A DNA stretch of 64,000 nucleotides from Trissonchulus latispiculum (GCA_030248195.1 JASAND010007697.1:1-64000), one strand, 5' to 3'. Numbered from the stretch's first letter, positions 12,667-24,694 are shown. The notes: a model not told the origin generated them from the sequence alone. A program made the numbers and translations.

Positions 12667-13068
12667 TTGCTTTCAACCATAAAACAAGTGATTGACGACG
12701 ACTCTGATTCTGCCATGGCGACTTTCGAGATTCGTGAAACGCAGTCCCCGCAGTTTGTTGACAAAGAAAATACTGAGTTGAATGATTGCAAAGTTGAAAC
12801 ATTAGAGCAGCTTGCCAAAGCAAGATGTTCTGCTATAGAGCACGTATTTAATGTCCAAGTCGTAGAACAAATTGCAAAATGCGTTGTTTTCAAGAATAAT
12901 CGCATTCCACGTTTCAACAAGCGCGTTACGTCCAGATTTCCAAGACGTGGAAAGTTTGTCGAAGATTTTGTAAAGGAACAAGGAGTTGGAATTGATAGGT
13001 ATGAGAGTTGTGCGTTTGCGTATCCGCGGATAATAGAACACAGTTCTGGTCGATCTGTGACAATTTAA
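12667..13068 (+). CDS. Hypothetical basic protein fragment in right arm
   Basis: A 133-codon open frame with mixed, protein-like composition. It has an acidic start (QVIDDDSDSAMATFEI), a middle helix-like stretch (VETLEQLAKARCSAIEHV) and a basic part (FNKRVTSRFPRRGKFVEDF). The frame extends a little upstream to a TGA near 12,630, and no ATG or convincing acceptor marks a start. The left arm carries a decayed equivalent at about 1,775-2,000, recognisable from the GTGGAAAAGTTTGTC and AGTTCTGGTCGA blocks. Position after the LRR exons suggests an exon of the same duplicated unit, but copies A-E show no counterpart. Family not recognised. Confidence 0.35.
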   Translation: MLSTIKQVIDDDSDSAMATFEIRETQSPQFVDKENTELNDCKVETLEQLAKARCSAIEHVFNVQVVEQIAKCVVFKNNRIPRFNKRVTSRFPRRGKFVEDFVKEQGVGIDRYESCAFAYPRIIEHSSGRSVTI

Positions 13069-15607
13069 AATTTTAAAACATTTAAATGTTTAGGTTTTTC
13101 AAGGCAGGATCAAAAGTTGAAAACAGGGGTTTTTAGGGTTCTAAACAGGATTTGTGAAAACGATTTTTTCGGGTCAGTTTGTTGTTAGCTACTTTAAGTG
13201 TAAATGATCATGGCAAATTTAAAGTGTTGTATTTAATACACTTAAATATGGGAATTCTCGAATTTCATAAAATAATTCAAATTCATCAATATAGACTTAT
13301 TGCTTATTGCTAAGATTATGTATACATTCATGCTTTTAGATGGCGCAAAAATCGAGATGCGATCTTAAACGAGGGAGGCTGTAACTGTGTCGACAGAAAT
13401 TTATCATTTGGGGCAATCACAAAGGAAGTTTACAGGAAGTACAAAAACGTATCATTTATGGAGCTATCGTACACCTGTGCCCTCCTCGGTTCAAAAATCC
13501 AATTTCTCGGAAATACTACAGGGACGTCATTAAGGTTACTTACCGTAAAATATACAAAGTATACAATTCAAAGGTACATTCGTCATGTTCTGTTTTTAAC
13601 TTTTTATTACTTTTATTCCTTAGTATTTTTACTCCCCCACATGTTAAACATACACTATGCTGTAAACAGACGGCAGTTCTCTATGGAGAGAATCTTGCAG
13701 AACGGTAAATAGTCTTGCAGTATAGACTATAGAGGCTCTGAATATCTTAAAATTTAAACCATAAAAGCGACCTATTGCATTTTGTGACCTCGCTTATACC
13801 ACCCTTGAATTTTCTGAGAATCAATTGAAGATGGTTCTGTAGCGCATGAGGCATTTTCGCATGTTTGTGCAGAAAGGAACAATACTCACCATTATTGATT
13901 CTATAGGGAAAAACTAGAAAGATTTCGAACATTCTTGAATTCCGAAAATTTTAAAAATTTAATATTTTTAATTTGTGAAATCCCTGAGCCTTGTGCGACA
14001 CCGTAGTATAAATACGAAAAGATAGGTAGTGTATTCACAGACAGATTGTCTTAATAAGGTTGCAAATGTCACCGCATGACCTTGCAGGCGAAATTTTATC
14101 AGTGTTTTGATGACATATAAAGATCGGATGTGCCTGACAAATTTGTTGTCAACACGTAAGACTGTTTTGTATCTCTATTGTAGAAAATCTACGCTAGTTG
14201 TCATCCTCAAGAAAAGCAAGAATAGTTTTAAAAAAGGCGGCTTCTAAGCGTTTTTGGATAATATAAAATGGTAATAAATAAATGCACGCGCATTACGTTT
14301 TAATGAAAACCATAAGAGTTATGGTTCATCCCAAGTATTAGTAGCTTTTTATTATTCAATGCATTCAACTGCATCATCAAGGAATGTTTGATTTTCGCAT
14401 TGTAGTGCAGAGGAAAACTACCGAAGCAAGAACTGTTTGTGAAACCTATTACGTAAATGCTCTGCAGTTTTTGAAATAGCAAAAACAAAGGTTAATTTCT
14501 CGGATGCGATAAACAGGACTATCTTTGTGGCCTCGCTTCGAGGTAAGAGGACCAACTTATTCCATAGATTTTCAATCTAAAATTAAAAAAATATCTATAA
14601 GCTATAGATTCTATAAATAGATAGTTTTTTAAGGGATGACACTACAAAGGTTCGTCTTGATGCAACTTCCGGTCATTGCTCTCTGGCCAGTTTGCTTTAC
14701 GGTGCCCCTAAGACAACTGGTCTTACTACCTACGTATGCAGAAAAATGGACTGCATTTAGCTTTCTATTTTTGTCATTCCAAAAATACAACAATGTAAGA
14801 AAATAAAATCTGTTTTGCTGTATATACTTAGTTCTTCGAACGCCTGTTTTTGCAGGATGCAAACCAGCATACTCAGATCTCAGGCAAGGCAAAACGCGTC
14901 CAGGCATTGTCGCCATCACTTTCACAACGGTTGGAAAACCTAAATTGATTCAAAGCTATAGAATAGATGGAACAGTGAGCATACTTCCCTGTATTTGTCA
15001 CAAAATAGCAAGTGGTTGTCGCCTGTCGGGATTTCGCCATTACTCGCCAGCATCTGATCCTAAGTTTTAACATTTCAGTACGTGGAATCACCGTATAATC
15101 TGCAGCCCCGTATGCTTATTGCGTGGGAAGATTATCGTGAAGGCCACCTTTGCGTCTGCCAAAACATTTTGAGTATACACTTGTAGCGAGATTCCGAGGA
15201 TCAGACATAGGAAAACCAAATTAGCCGAATTCCATGACTTTCGATCACATTTTCAGAAGTATCTGGACTTGACGACTAAACTGAAGCGGAATCCTTAGAG
15301 TCTCCTGTACTAAGGCATTGTAAAGCCCATATCAACGAGTCGACTGCTGCAGGCCTTGGGTTGTAATAGTGCACGGAAAGTTAGCTGGAATTACAGCCAT
15401 CTTGGTTCCACGCAATCTCGCTATAAGTTTGTACACAAAATGTTTTGATAGACGCACTTGTCACCATGTAGACTTCGCGTTGCTTTCATGCACATAACGC
15501 ATTTAAACATTGAAATTTAAAATTTACAGTTGAATTTGCATAGCAGCATTTTCCTAAAACTTCAAAATTAGGTATTAATTTAAATTTAAATCGAAGTATA
15601 GGTAAAA

Positions 15608-16302
15608 GTGTACACCATTTTTAAGGCGAGTATGTTTATGGGGTTGTTAGTCTATCTAAAAGTATATATTTTAGCAAACAAGTTATTCGACGCGGAAAGG
15701 GTGCATGCTGCCACGTATCAACAGCACAGTGGCATGTTCATCCCAACATCTTTTCACAGCTCTCTGGTGGCATCAGGAGCGGACATGGACCTGCCAAAAT
15801 TCAAGGAACTACTCCAAAAGAATTTAAGAAGCGCAGTGAACCTTTATGCCAAAGCCATGTCCGACGTTGAGCATGCTAAAACGAAAAGTTGTGGTTCCTG
15901 CTCCTATATTGAACTTACAGCGATTGAGCAGGCTTTCTGGGTATATTTTCACAAGAAGCAGGGAGTGAAAAACTGGTTGAATTGGAAGAGACCAGCCCAG
16001 AATTTAAGGAATTGGGTGCATCTGATCTTTTCCCTCAGGTCGAAGAAATGATGGAAAGACATCGGCGTTATCTGGACCTTCCCCAGTATTTAGTTTTCCT
16101 TTTCCCCTGTTTCGAGGAAGGGTGTATTCATCCGATTTGCAGGGATCCCGAGCTGAAGAAGCAATATCAGAATGACTCCCGAAATGGTATCCCGCTGGGC
16201 TACCTGTCTCAGAACTACCATTTCCCAACTGCTCGACCATGGTGTGAGATGTACTATGCGTATCTCTGTGATAAACTGCTATACTTCAATAAAGATTGCT
16301 AG
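15608..16302 (+). pseudogene. Coding exon of unknown family, one frameshift
   Basis: Two frames join near 15,955-15,975: the first covers about 120 codons up to YFHKKQGVKN, and the second begins LVELEETSPEFKELGASDL and runs to a stop at 16,300-16,302. Composition is strongly protein-like. Visible features are a Cys pair (SCGSCSY), an amphipathic stretch with PQVEEMMERHRRYLDLPQYL, a putative zinc-binding block (PCFEEGCIHPICRD), then RPWCEMYYAYLCDK. Spaced Cys/His around an RPW motif recalls uncharacterised zinc-knuckle proteins common in marine invertebrate genomes and often linked to mobile elements; this is a pattern match only. An acceptor-like TTTTAG at 15,670 may be the true exon start. 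AATAAA lies at 16,290-16,295, inside the last codons. The single shift suggests a pseudogene or a base error. Confidence 0.45.
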
Positions 16303-16870
16303 TTCGAGTGCAGTGTGTGATGTTTAGGTCTTAGCCAGATATGAGAGAGAGAGCTAGAGAATGTAAGAGTGAATTAGAATAGTAGAATCCAGTTGCGCCC
16401 GAAGTGATCGTCCCTTTAGTTGACACTATAAATAACCGCTAGGCTATTTACTATGACGAACATAAATACTCAGACAGTTTACAGCTCAAATAACATAAAA
16501 TATGGAGAATACGAGAGACGGATACAAAACTTACAAAGAGCCCAGACGGGAGGGTTTTACCCTGCTCCCACGTGTATCAGATCTGGTTCCCGACTAACCT
16601 TCCACCCAGACACCAAACCCAAAAACTACCCAAAATTACACTTTCGCTTGCTTTTATATTCTGCAAGCCAAAGACATAGCTACTTTCAGAAAGAAATCAC
16701 ATTTATCATTCTTGAATAAGGTATTATCGAAACAATTCAAAGTTGCCTAATTTCATCAAATAGAGTACACTTTTCAATACAAACATAAAGCTAGCACCAA
16801 CTGTATTTTTAGTGCTGCGCTGTTGCGCAGACAATAAAGAATCCCACAATGGATAATATCCCACAAATTA
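16303..16870. other. Non-coding stretch after the 15.6 kb exon
   Basis: No gene is supported. It holds a short GAGAGAGAG run near 16,345 and a small ORF (16,453-16,719) without recognisable features. A perfect small hairpin (CTGCGC-TGTT-GCGCAG) lies near 16,815-16,832, just before AATAAAGAATCCC. That arrangement could mark the edge of a retroelement but is not diagnostic. Confidence 0.3.
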
Positions 16871-18560
16871 CCCCCTCTTTTCCGCCGCCGGCCCATCGCG
16901 CGGCGATCACTACGGCTGCCACAGACAATTAAACAATTATAAAACTGGGTTACAATAGTTTTGAGCGCTCAAGTAGTAATTTTAGAGATGAAACGAGAGT
17001 TAGGCCTAGCTAGAAATAAAAGTGGAGCCAAACGATCCCCACTGCCTGCGAACTACGCGGCTCACAGACGAGTCCGGACTGACACTTCGGACTTAGACTA
17101 GGGTAAAACTGTGTCGGCTGTGACCGAAAGTTGACACAAAACCAACTGTAACAGACGACTGGAAAACGACACAAACACAAACAAGAGACTAAACTACCGA
17201 CGACTTTTGAGAAACAACTTAAAAATAAAAATCAGTAGAAAAGAAAAATTATCATAAGGCAAACGTATTAAGGCAAAACGTGGCCAAAATATAGCTACCA
17301 AAAGAAACAAACACAGAAGGTAAGAAGAAAGTAAGAAAGAAAGCACCCTAAAGAAAAGAAGCTGGAGGAAAAATAGACTGGATCCCTCCCTCACTAAACA
17401 ATACAAGAGATAACCCCTTTCCTATACTTCGCGACAACAATACAAAAATGGAATGAAAAATAGCTCACAACATAAGCACAACAAAGGGAGAACCAAAACG
17501 TCCAGAGCGTGCCGGGGATAGGACCCAACACATCATAAACGGAGCAGACAGACCCAAACTAAGACACCGGGCGAACAACCCGCCAGCAAAACAGAGATAG
17601 AGAGACGACGGCAAAACCACACAAAGAAACCAGAAGTCATGGAACAGTCAAACCCAAACGGGCAGCACTACAGAAATTGAGAGGCAAGCAAGATGTAGTG
17701 CCGCCACAAAAAATCAAAAGTACAAAGTCAACTATCACAGGAAGCCAAAGAAATGTTCTCCCCGATCGATCTTTGAAGGGCCAGAATAGTGAACCAGCCA
17801 AAGACAAACAGAGGCCACACCGCAGCTACCAGGCCAATAGGCCAAGCCAAACCTAATGCAAAGACCAAAGGCAGTCGCTAAGCAGCATAAACAGTCACGG
17901 TGGTGAGGAAGAGAGGGTGGGCGGCACAGTCCGGAATACAGGGCAGAATAGCCACACCGCCCAACTGGCACAAACAATAACCAGTCAGACTGCCACAGGC
18001 AAGACCCAAAGTGACTAGAGGGCACCGGTATCCATGATTTTGCCTAGGCTCCGAACAGCATCCGTCGAGGGAGGCACGCTCATCGCGACAAGGGGGTGTG
18101 GGTTCCGTACAGTAGAAAGCAACCAACACCTAAACACAAAACAAAAATTAAAGTGATGTAGATAAAGCAATACCAGTATAGAATCAATGCAAAAAACGAC
18201 AAAAGAAACAGATTCGCAAAACACAGCATAGATATCGCGGAGCCCCTCAACTGTAGCAGGACCGCAGCGGTGTGAGTACCCCAAAGGTGACCCAGTCTTA
18301 GGTAACAATCCTTAGAGACCCATACCACGCGAAAACCCGAAGATAAAACAATAAAGTACTAGTCAAATGTAAGTCGATAGGAAACAGAGCCCTGGGGAGG
18401 ACGAGCCACTCTGTGTCCCAGTCTGAGGTCAACAAACCGACTCATCCACCCCAAAACCCCTTCAAATGTTAAATATGTAAGTAGAAACACGTAAAATAAT
18501 AACGGTTACTGAGCAAACGAGAAAGCGTAGAAGAAAATTCAACAAAGCAGAGAAAAGAAT
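16871..18560. other. T-poor, strand-asymmetric block, probable element remnant
   Basis: The plus strand is visibly poor in T and rich in A, C and G, unlike the rest of the window, with a GC-rich CGCCGCCGGCCCATCGCGCG stretch at its start. No long protein-like frame was found. The minus ORFs here (17,194-17,406; 17,735-18,308) are Leu/Phe/Cys-rich translations of the biased composition and not convincing. Strand-asymmetric composition is often seen in retroelement bodies or leaders, and retroelement fragments follow at 18.9 and 20.1 kb. Confidence 0.4.
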
Positions 18561-18647
18561 GTCCAAAGTATTTATCTTAGTATTTTATATTTATATTTAT
18601 ATTTTATTTATTTTATAGTACTTAGTATATAGTATTTTATATTTATC

Positions 18648-18650
<3 letters not shown>

Positions 18651-18732
<82 letters not shown>
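18651..18732 (+). repeat. (GA)n microsatellite
   Basis: About 80 bp of GA dinucleotides with a single interruption (AAAGAGAG). It is preceded by a TATTTATATTTATA-type AT tract. Confidence 0.95.
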
Positions 18733-18734
<2 letters not shown>

Positions 18735-18880
18735 CGAAGGCCAGCATAGAAAAATACAAATCAACGAGAATTAAAATGAGAATTTGAGAGAATCAGCTCG
18801 GGCACGAAAGAAGAAAGTTTCAGAAAACTTTCCATAGACACGGGGATGGAACAACAACAACAACGCTACAACAACGCTCA

Positions 18881-19087
18881 CTACACATGTTCAGCCTCAA
18901 CCGCCATGACCTCCTGTTCCTGGTGGTCAGCTCGCATTGCCGAGACCAATTCTAGCAGGTCAGGGAACAGTTTGCTCCGCAAGAGCATATGAAGTTTGCC
19001 CATCCAATTTTGATGAGGGGCCGCAGGGATCGGCGGATTTAAACACGTCAGACGCGTATAATCCTGTGCCCCCATATGAGCAAGCAT
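18881..19087 (-). pseudogene. Gag-like fragment of a Ty3-type retroelement (tentative)
   Basis: A 68-codon minus frame begins MLAHMGAQDYTRLTCLNPP and continues through NWMGKLHMLLRSKLFP. The pattern of a G-x-x-x-Y-x-x-L helix, a Pro-rich linker, then a helix ending near LF resembles the capsid region of invertebrate Ty3/gypsy Gag proteins. It is short, has no zinc knuckle in frame, and its orientation is opposite to the integrase fragment at 20.1 kb, so the two may come from different elements. From 19,090 to 20,110 no coding sequence is seen. Confidence 0.3.
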
Positions 19088-20110
19088 AGCTTTTGTCTTG
19101 GTTTACATTTACCTTGGTTTACCTTGGTCTTGTCTTACCCCCAATACTCATTCCGAGAGGCCTCGCTTTGGTTTTCCGTCAATGCTTGCAGAAATTTGTG
19201 AACTGTTTTTCACAGATTTTCTGCTTCAGCCTATAAAAGATTATTCAATTTAGGTAAATTGATGGCAATATTAATTCATAATTTAATTTACGGTAAATCA
19301 AGTGGGAAAACTTACAAAATATTCTACGCTGTGTAATTATCTGAACTTACGAATCAATGTAAATAAGACAATTCTGAAATAATCGTGTCGTTAAACTTAC
19401 ACGCTTAAAAGTCGTAGGAAAGCAGAAATCTATGTTGATTGCAACTAATTCTGGCAGACTGGAATATGCAAATGAAGTTTGTAACTTGTAAGTATTCGTC
19501 TGATGTCTCAGAAATAAAGGATTCAACTCAGGCTAAAGCGCACAAATTATTGTAGTGCGCACATATGCAACTTTCAGCTAAGATAAAGCTGTAATGGAGA
19601 AGCCAGGAACTTTAACCACAGCATGGCTATAACTCCACTACTAACGCAAGCCCCGACTGCTAAAGAGATTTCTGTCTAGGCGGCTCTCTTGTTACTTTTT
19701 AAGCCAGGAAGGATATAAATTTTTGGGTTTGGGGCGCCGTACCTTCTGGCGCCTCAGTAAAAATGGGTGTTGTTCCGACAAACACGCTCAGTAAGTTCTG
19801 GACACCCAGGGGTAATGCCAAAGAACCTGGCTGGAAATTCGAACTCGAACCCTACTAAAGATTAATTAAAAGGTTGATTAGACAACTGGCGATTTAATGG
19901 AGAACCCAGTTACTAAAATACAAAGAGAGTTAGAACGTTAGCAACAACAATTAATCCTACTGACAATCAATACCATTCATGGGGAGGGGGTGACAGAACT
20001 TCTGTCAACTTCTTTCAAAGTCAATAAAACAAGATGAGGATCTGGCAAGGGTTTGGGCATATACTCAAAACGGGTGGCCTAATCGTTTGCCTACCAAAGA
20101 TTGATGATAC

Positions 20111-20320
20111 TTGATGCTCTACTTCACGAAGCGTGAGGACATATCCATTTCCAATGATTGTCTCTTCTGGAGGGGTCGCGTCATTGCCCCTGAAATCTTA
20201 CGACGGAAAATACTGGCAGATCTTCATCTTAGTCATCTGGGTAATACTCGGGCATTGGCCTTGGCTCGCCAATATGGATGGGGGCCAAGAATACACAAAG
20301 ATGTAGTTTTCCAATGCTGA
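20111..20320 (+). pseudogene. Ty3/gypsy integrase zinc-binding (H2C2) fragment
   Basis: A 69-codon frame matches the N-terminal zinc-binding domain and upstream linker of Ty3-type integrases. ISNDCLFWRGRVIAPEILR is the typical short beta hairpin before the domain. ILADLHLSHLGNTRALALAR gives the H-x3-H pair, followed by YGWGPRIHKDVVFQC, where the W and first Cys of the C-x2-C pair are visible. The frame stops at that Cys. No DDE catalytic core, reverse transcriptase or LTR is recognisable around it, so this is an isolated fragment. It lies shortly upstream of LRR copy A. Confidence 0.75.
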
Positions 20321-21205
20321 AATTACCTTAATTCTGTTGTAGCGGGGCTAGTACCTGATTCTACGTACAAGCATCGTTACCACACCCAATTCCAGAGGAT
20401 GCGGAGACCGTGGCACAGATAGATAACGGACCGACCACAGGAGACGGTCGGGACAGCCTCGCCATATAATAACCAGGTAAATAACCTGCCATAAGTAAAG
20501 AAATGCCTCCTCACTCTCACTATAGTTGGATTCGAACAAGTTACCTACCTAGCAGGAGCTCAGTAAACTTAGCCTAATTGAAAGAGTAACAATACTTTAA
20601 TAAAGAAAGAACAAGAAATATTATACAAAGATAATAAGGAAGTTACGGGCAGAGCCCCTTAAATATTCAATCAGACACACAAAGTAACTAAACAGTGAGA
20701 ATAGTCCAAATAACGTACCAGCAAAGCTTTGGGGAGAGCTTTGGGGGAGAAATTTACAGTGGGGTAAATGTAAAGCAATATGGGGGAGAGAGTAGCGTAA
20801 ATAAAGCAGGCGCTGCATGCTACCAACGACATATGTCTGTCTAGTCTATATGAGCATTGTGCTAAGTGAAAGCTGGAATATGCAAATTAGCTGGCAGTGG
20901 AACAAATAGACAGGAATAGTAAAAACGAATGAACAATATTAGAGCGTTAGCAGTATTCGTGATATATTTATGTCTCCGTTTCTGTAAAATGTTCTAAATA
21001 TTTTGGGGCGTAGAATAATTTTGGTAATTGCAAGTGTTAACGTTGAACTGCAAGATGTGCGTCATTTTGAAGACACTGTTTTGCAGCAAAGATCTATGGG
21101 AACTCTTACTGAGTTAATTTATTTTTAGAATTAATAACAACAGTTAATTAGAATATGAAGTTAACCTTTCATTTAAAATGTAACAATGCGCTTGGAATTA
21201 TGTTA
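20321..21205. other. Upstream flank of copy A
   Basis: No gene is supported. From about 20,830 to 21,060 the sequence matches the intron or leader upstream of the LRR exon in the IR1 right arm (9,955-10,200): shared blocks include ATATGAGCATTGTGCTA, GCAAATTAGCTG and CCGTTTCTGTAAAATG. A weaker relative flanks the first exon of gene D (50,900-51,000; 51,540-51,660). It therefore belongs to the duplicated gene unit. Confidence 0.55.
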
Positions 21206-22704
21206 GGGCTGGACTCTCAGACCTTAGGAATTGGTAATGCTGGAAGGGTAAAGACGTACAGAGTAGTAAGCTATTCACAACGTTGTGAAAGGTGCCTAAG
21301 ATGTTTGATAAAGCGGGCACCGAACCATAGCTGAAATTGTCATGGTAACTGCCGTTACAAAGTACATGGGAAAAAATTAAAAGCAGAAATCGGTGGTGGC
21401 TTGCTTTCTGGCACCGATCAATATCCCCACTGCTCTGAGGATCGGGTGCTAACATCGACTTCAGTGTTAGTGTTGGTTTTCAGATTGTTAGACATTTTCA
21501 AAATCTGCAAACGCTGAACCTAGAGTTAACTGATCTACAGGATGAGGTCATAGAATTGTCCTTATCTCTGAACACCAATCCACTTACGTAGAACAGTGCG
21601 GTAATAATGTTTTTGAGTGTTCACATCACAACATAAAATGTTTTCCGTTGCTTTACAGCTGCCTAGTACTGAAAAGGGAGGGGGTTGTGGCTTGTCAAAT
21701 AAGAGGACTCTTCTTCATGTTTACGTGGAAGAATATTTACTTCTTTCCATGTTTAGTAGTGATGATTTGAATATTTTTCCGAAACGTCCAAACCTTCAAA
21801 TAGAAATGCCTCTGTCAGGTTTACCATGCGCAAACATTTACAATCTTCCGTGTTACTATACTCACGGGCATTACTGTTTTGCATATTTTGGGCTGTATTC
21901 GTCGGAGTAAATCTGGTAAATCTAAAATTAGTAAACTTGGCGGAGGCTTGGACGAGAATGCAATCCTCGGACTTAATGGAGACTATCAGCCGGCAAGCCG
22001 CATAATTTTCCGCTACAGGAAGAGGATACAGATGAGAACAACCCTGCATACACATGCCTTCCCGGTAAATCACAAATTAAGAAATAGAAGCCATAAACAG
22101 TAGTTGTTTACTTTAGTTATCTCGTTTCTATTTGGGTTGAACCGTTAATAATTTAATCCTGTCTCAACTGTTATCGTCTTGCGGCAAGAACGCTGGAAAA
22201 AACTATTGCTTGCAATTTTTTTATGTTTTTGCAGGCACAGACCCCAGCGGAATTCCTGCAGTTTAAAAGTTCCAGCTTACCTCTTTGTGAGTACCTTTGA
22301 TAAACTATCGAAAAAAAGGATAGCAGTAAGCTCATAAGAACTGAAAAATTTTTGTGACAAATTTCTTGCAGAGGAACTCATTCATTGTTTTGAGACAAAA
22401 TACCACACTGCAACCACGCACAGGTTCAGGTTCTATAAACCAAGGCCAATTTTTAGTCAACGGACTAAATGTTTCTTGTATTTTCGAAAACGACCAACTC
22501 AAAACAATTAGTGCAAACTCATGCAACTTAATTCAAAATTATGTGAGCATACGGTGAAAGTTTTCTAATCAAATTGTATTGGTTTGCAACTCTTTTAGAC
22601 TGAATAATAAAGAAAAAGACCAACCACAAGAGAGTATTCTCACTACACCAATAGAAAATATTGCACCTAATGCTAATGATGGTCCACTGGAAGACGATGA
22701 CTAG
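21206..22704 (+). pseudogene. LRR-family copy A
   Basis: Exons recognised by comparison with copy B: LRR exon at 21,206-21,344 (frame broken, ends CATG|GTAACT); second LRR exon at 21,484-21,587 after TTTTCAG (IVRHFQNLQTLNLELTDLQ); NPCSL-type exon at 22,235-22,286, degraded, with donor GTGAGT; an exon from 22,372 after TTGCAG (RNSFIVLRQNTTLQP); and a terminal exon at 22,599-22,704, in one frame of which KDQPQESILTTP leads into an acidic GPLEDDD end and TAG. The LRRs are of ribonuclease-inhibitor type. The family's first two exons are not found. Broken frames in the first exon and in the NPCSL exon mark it as a pseudogene. It sits just outside the left arm of IR2. Confidence 0.7.
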
Positions 22705-22716
22705 ATAAAAATTGAG

Positions 22717-22795
22717 TACTGATTGATTGATTGATTGATAGATTGATTGTTTTGATTTGTTGATTGGTTGTATTGGTTGATTAATTGATTTTCTC
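22717..22795 (+). repeat. (TTGA)n microsatellite after copy A
   Basis: Imperfect TTGATTGA repeat beginning about 13 bp after the stop of copy A. The same kind of repeat follows copy B at the equivalent place (35,409-35,460), and TTGATTTGATTTGA tracts follow D and E, so the repeat seed was duplicated with the genes. Confidence 0.9.
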
Positions 22796-23662
22796 ATTGG
22801 CGAAATTATGGCCGGCCGGAAGACTCCACGCGTGCATTGCTAATCTATGTTCTTGAAACCCGCGGCTCACTTTTGGTACAAATAACAAAATCAAGCAAAC
22901 AACTTGAATTTACCTTGCGAAAACTTGCTTCAGTTGGCAGCAGCACTCTCGTTGTCGCTATATTCAAATTGCACTGAGAAATGTAATGGCTTGCGAAAAC
23001 CGAGGTATCCAATTTTTCTTGAAAAAGTTCGCAGTTCTGATGAATACAGGTATAACTTAGTCCGGACGGACAGTGCTCAAGATTCGGCTCACCTTTCTGT
23101 TTGTTTCCGCTGTCTACAGCAGGAGTTCACGGTGTCCGTTTCAAAAGAAGAAAAAATTACTGAATACAGAAGCCCAATATAGGCTACTGATACCGGCAAA
23201 CACTAAATACTCATACGAATAGTAAATACTACAAAAGAGTAGAAATGTGTAAACAAAAAGACATATACAAAACTGCAGAACTATGAATAGATCTATAAAA
23301 CCCAATAGAACTATGAGAGGTCCAAAAAACTGGAAAAGCAAAATACCTGCACAAAAATTATTATAGACAAGAGATTCAATTCAAATGATTGGAAAAATAT
23401 GGAGACAGCCTTATTAAAACCAAAAAACCCGTTCATGTACACGAACGTGACAAAACACATTATTACAAAATCGAATATTAGCTGTACTTTAAAACATCCT
23501 CAAAACCTTCAAATCAAGAATTATTCTTTTAAGTATTAATTATTAACCGTTTTACCGTTTTAGTCTTAAATTGTGCCACTAAATTCCACTTTGAAACTTA
23601 AATTCCACTCCACCACGAAGTACAAAAATACTTTCATTATTAAATTATTTCATTTGTGCTAT

Positions 23663-24033
23663 CAAGAGTACCACTGTGCCACTAGGCACCCTGTGCTCTC
23701 AGTTATCAGAGCAAAAACTGAGCTCTGTTCGCTAACGGCCCACCCCCCGCATATTAGATCCTTCACTTCAAAGAATTTTGTGCGCTATGTTTGTGATCCA
23801 AAGCTCGAAGCAGGCACAAAATTCCCGCACGCACTTCTTGTGTTTTCGAGCTTAAGCACATAAAGATAGAGCGAGTGAGCGTACCCCCGTTTCGACTAGG
23901 TACTGATTTGCGGGGGGGGGGTCACTAGGGTCTGACTTGCGGGACGGAATGGGCCGTTAGCGAGCAGAGAATAGTTTTTGCTCTAATAACGTAGAGTGTG
24001 CCTAGTGGCACACTCTTATATTATGTACTTTTG
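23663..24033. mobile_element. Foldback MITE in left arm of IR2
   Basis: About 370 bp with inverted ends built on GTGCCACTAGGCAC and then GAGCAAAAACT and CGCTAACGGCCCA. GTGCTAT occurs at both edges (23,656-23,662 and 24,034-24,040) and looks like a target duplication. The matching place in the right arm (near 39,850, reverse complement) lacks the insert and reads straight through a GTGATACAAAA-like site. A run of ten G lies near 23,917-23,926. No coding content. Confidence 0.7.
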
Positions 24034-24694
24034 GTGCTATAAGATTCCAAGGTAATTTGCATACTGTAAATGCTGCAAGTTGTTCTTGAATGTTTCCCAG
24101 CGAAACGTTTTGTGTGTATGCACGTGTTTGTTGACTCATTAATTTATCAAATTTTAGTTTATCATAGTTTCTAAGTAAGTAACTTTTTACATTCTTATAT
24201 TTAGATTGTCATGTTCCTTTTTGGCCAACCTGCTTTTGCAACTTTCATGGCTTATGTTTCAAAAGTAATCGTAGAATTTCAAATTTGCTTAGGAGATTTT
24301 TGCAAGATTTTTAGGTATATATCCTTTTATAAATTTCCTTATTTTATTTGAACTGATCCTCTCAGGTTTTCGCTACGAAATTTTTTGGAAGTCATTCATT
24401 AATAGATTATTGAAGTGATAATCAGAATCCCTGGAGGTAAATTTTGACAAAGCAATTATGGTTCCGGGAATGGAGATCTGCTGCCCCACCCAACCCCAGC
24501 CCCCCAATTCTCTTCCTTCTATGCTCAAGGGTTTGTTAGAATTGTGCCGAAACATTGCAAAACCGTATTTTGCTTTCTAGCTAATGGGATGTATGACAGA
24601 GAAACTATTAAAATAACAAAAATTTGCTTTCACGCACTCAGAATTTGTAGCAACAGTTTGCGTTTGTGTTTCGTCTCGAAATAAGCTGTTAGCT

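Larger units (their letters stand above)
7902..15470. repeat. Right arm of giant palindrome IR1
   Basis: Reverse-complement partner of the left arm, in the same order throughout. It keeps better exons of the LRR family (10,282-10,640), the Ala/Thr-repeat ORF (10,846-11,796, minus) and a 133-codon ORF (12,667-13,068), all decayed in the left arm. Only about 270 bp (8,060-8,330) of the left arm's TTAA element survives here, so the arms differ by indels near the centre. Homology is still traceable at about 15,420-15,470. Stretches not listed separately show only short ORFs that I do not consider coding. Confidence 0.9.

Noticed and set aside
1..15470. Palindrome as an assembly artefact
   Set aside because: Arms differ by many substitutions and by arm-specific insertions or deletions, which an artefactual foldback of one read would not show.
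17735..18308. Cys/Leu-rich minus frames as membrane proteins
   Set aside because: Frames result from the T-poor plus strand (A-poor minus, so few stops); no conserved motif.
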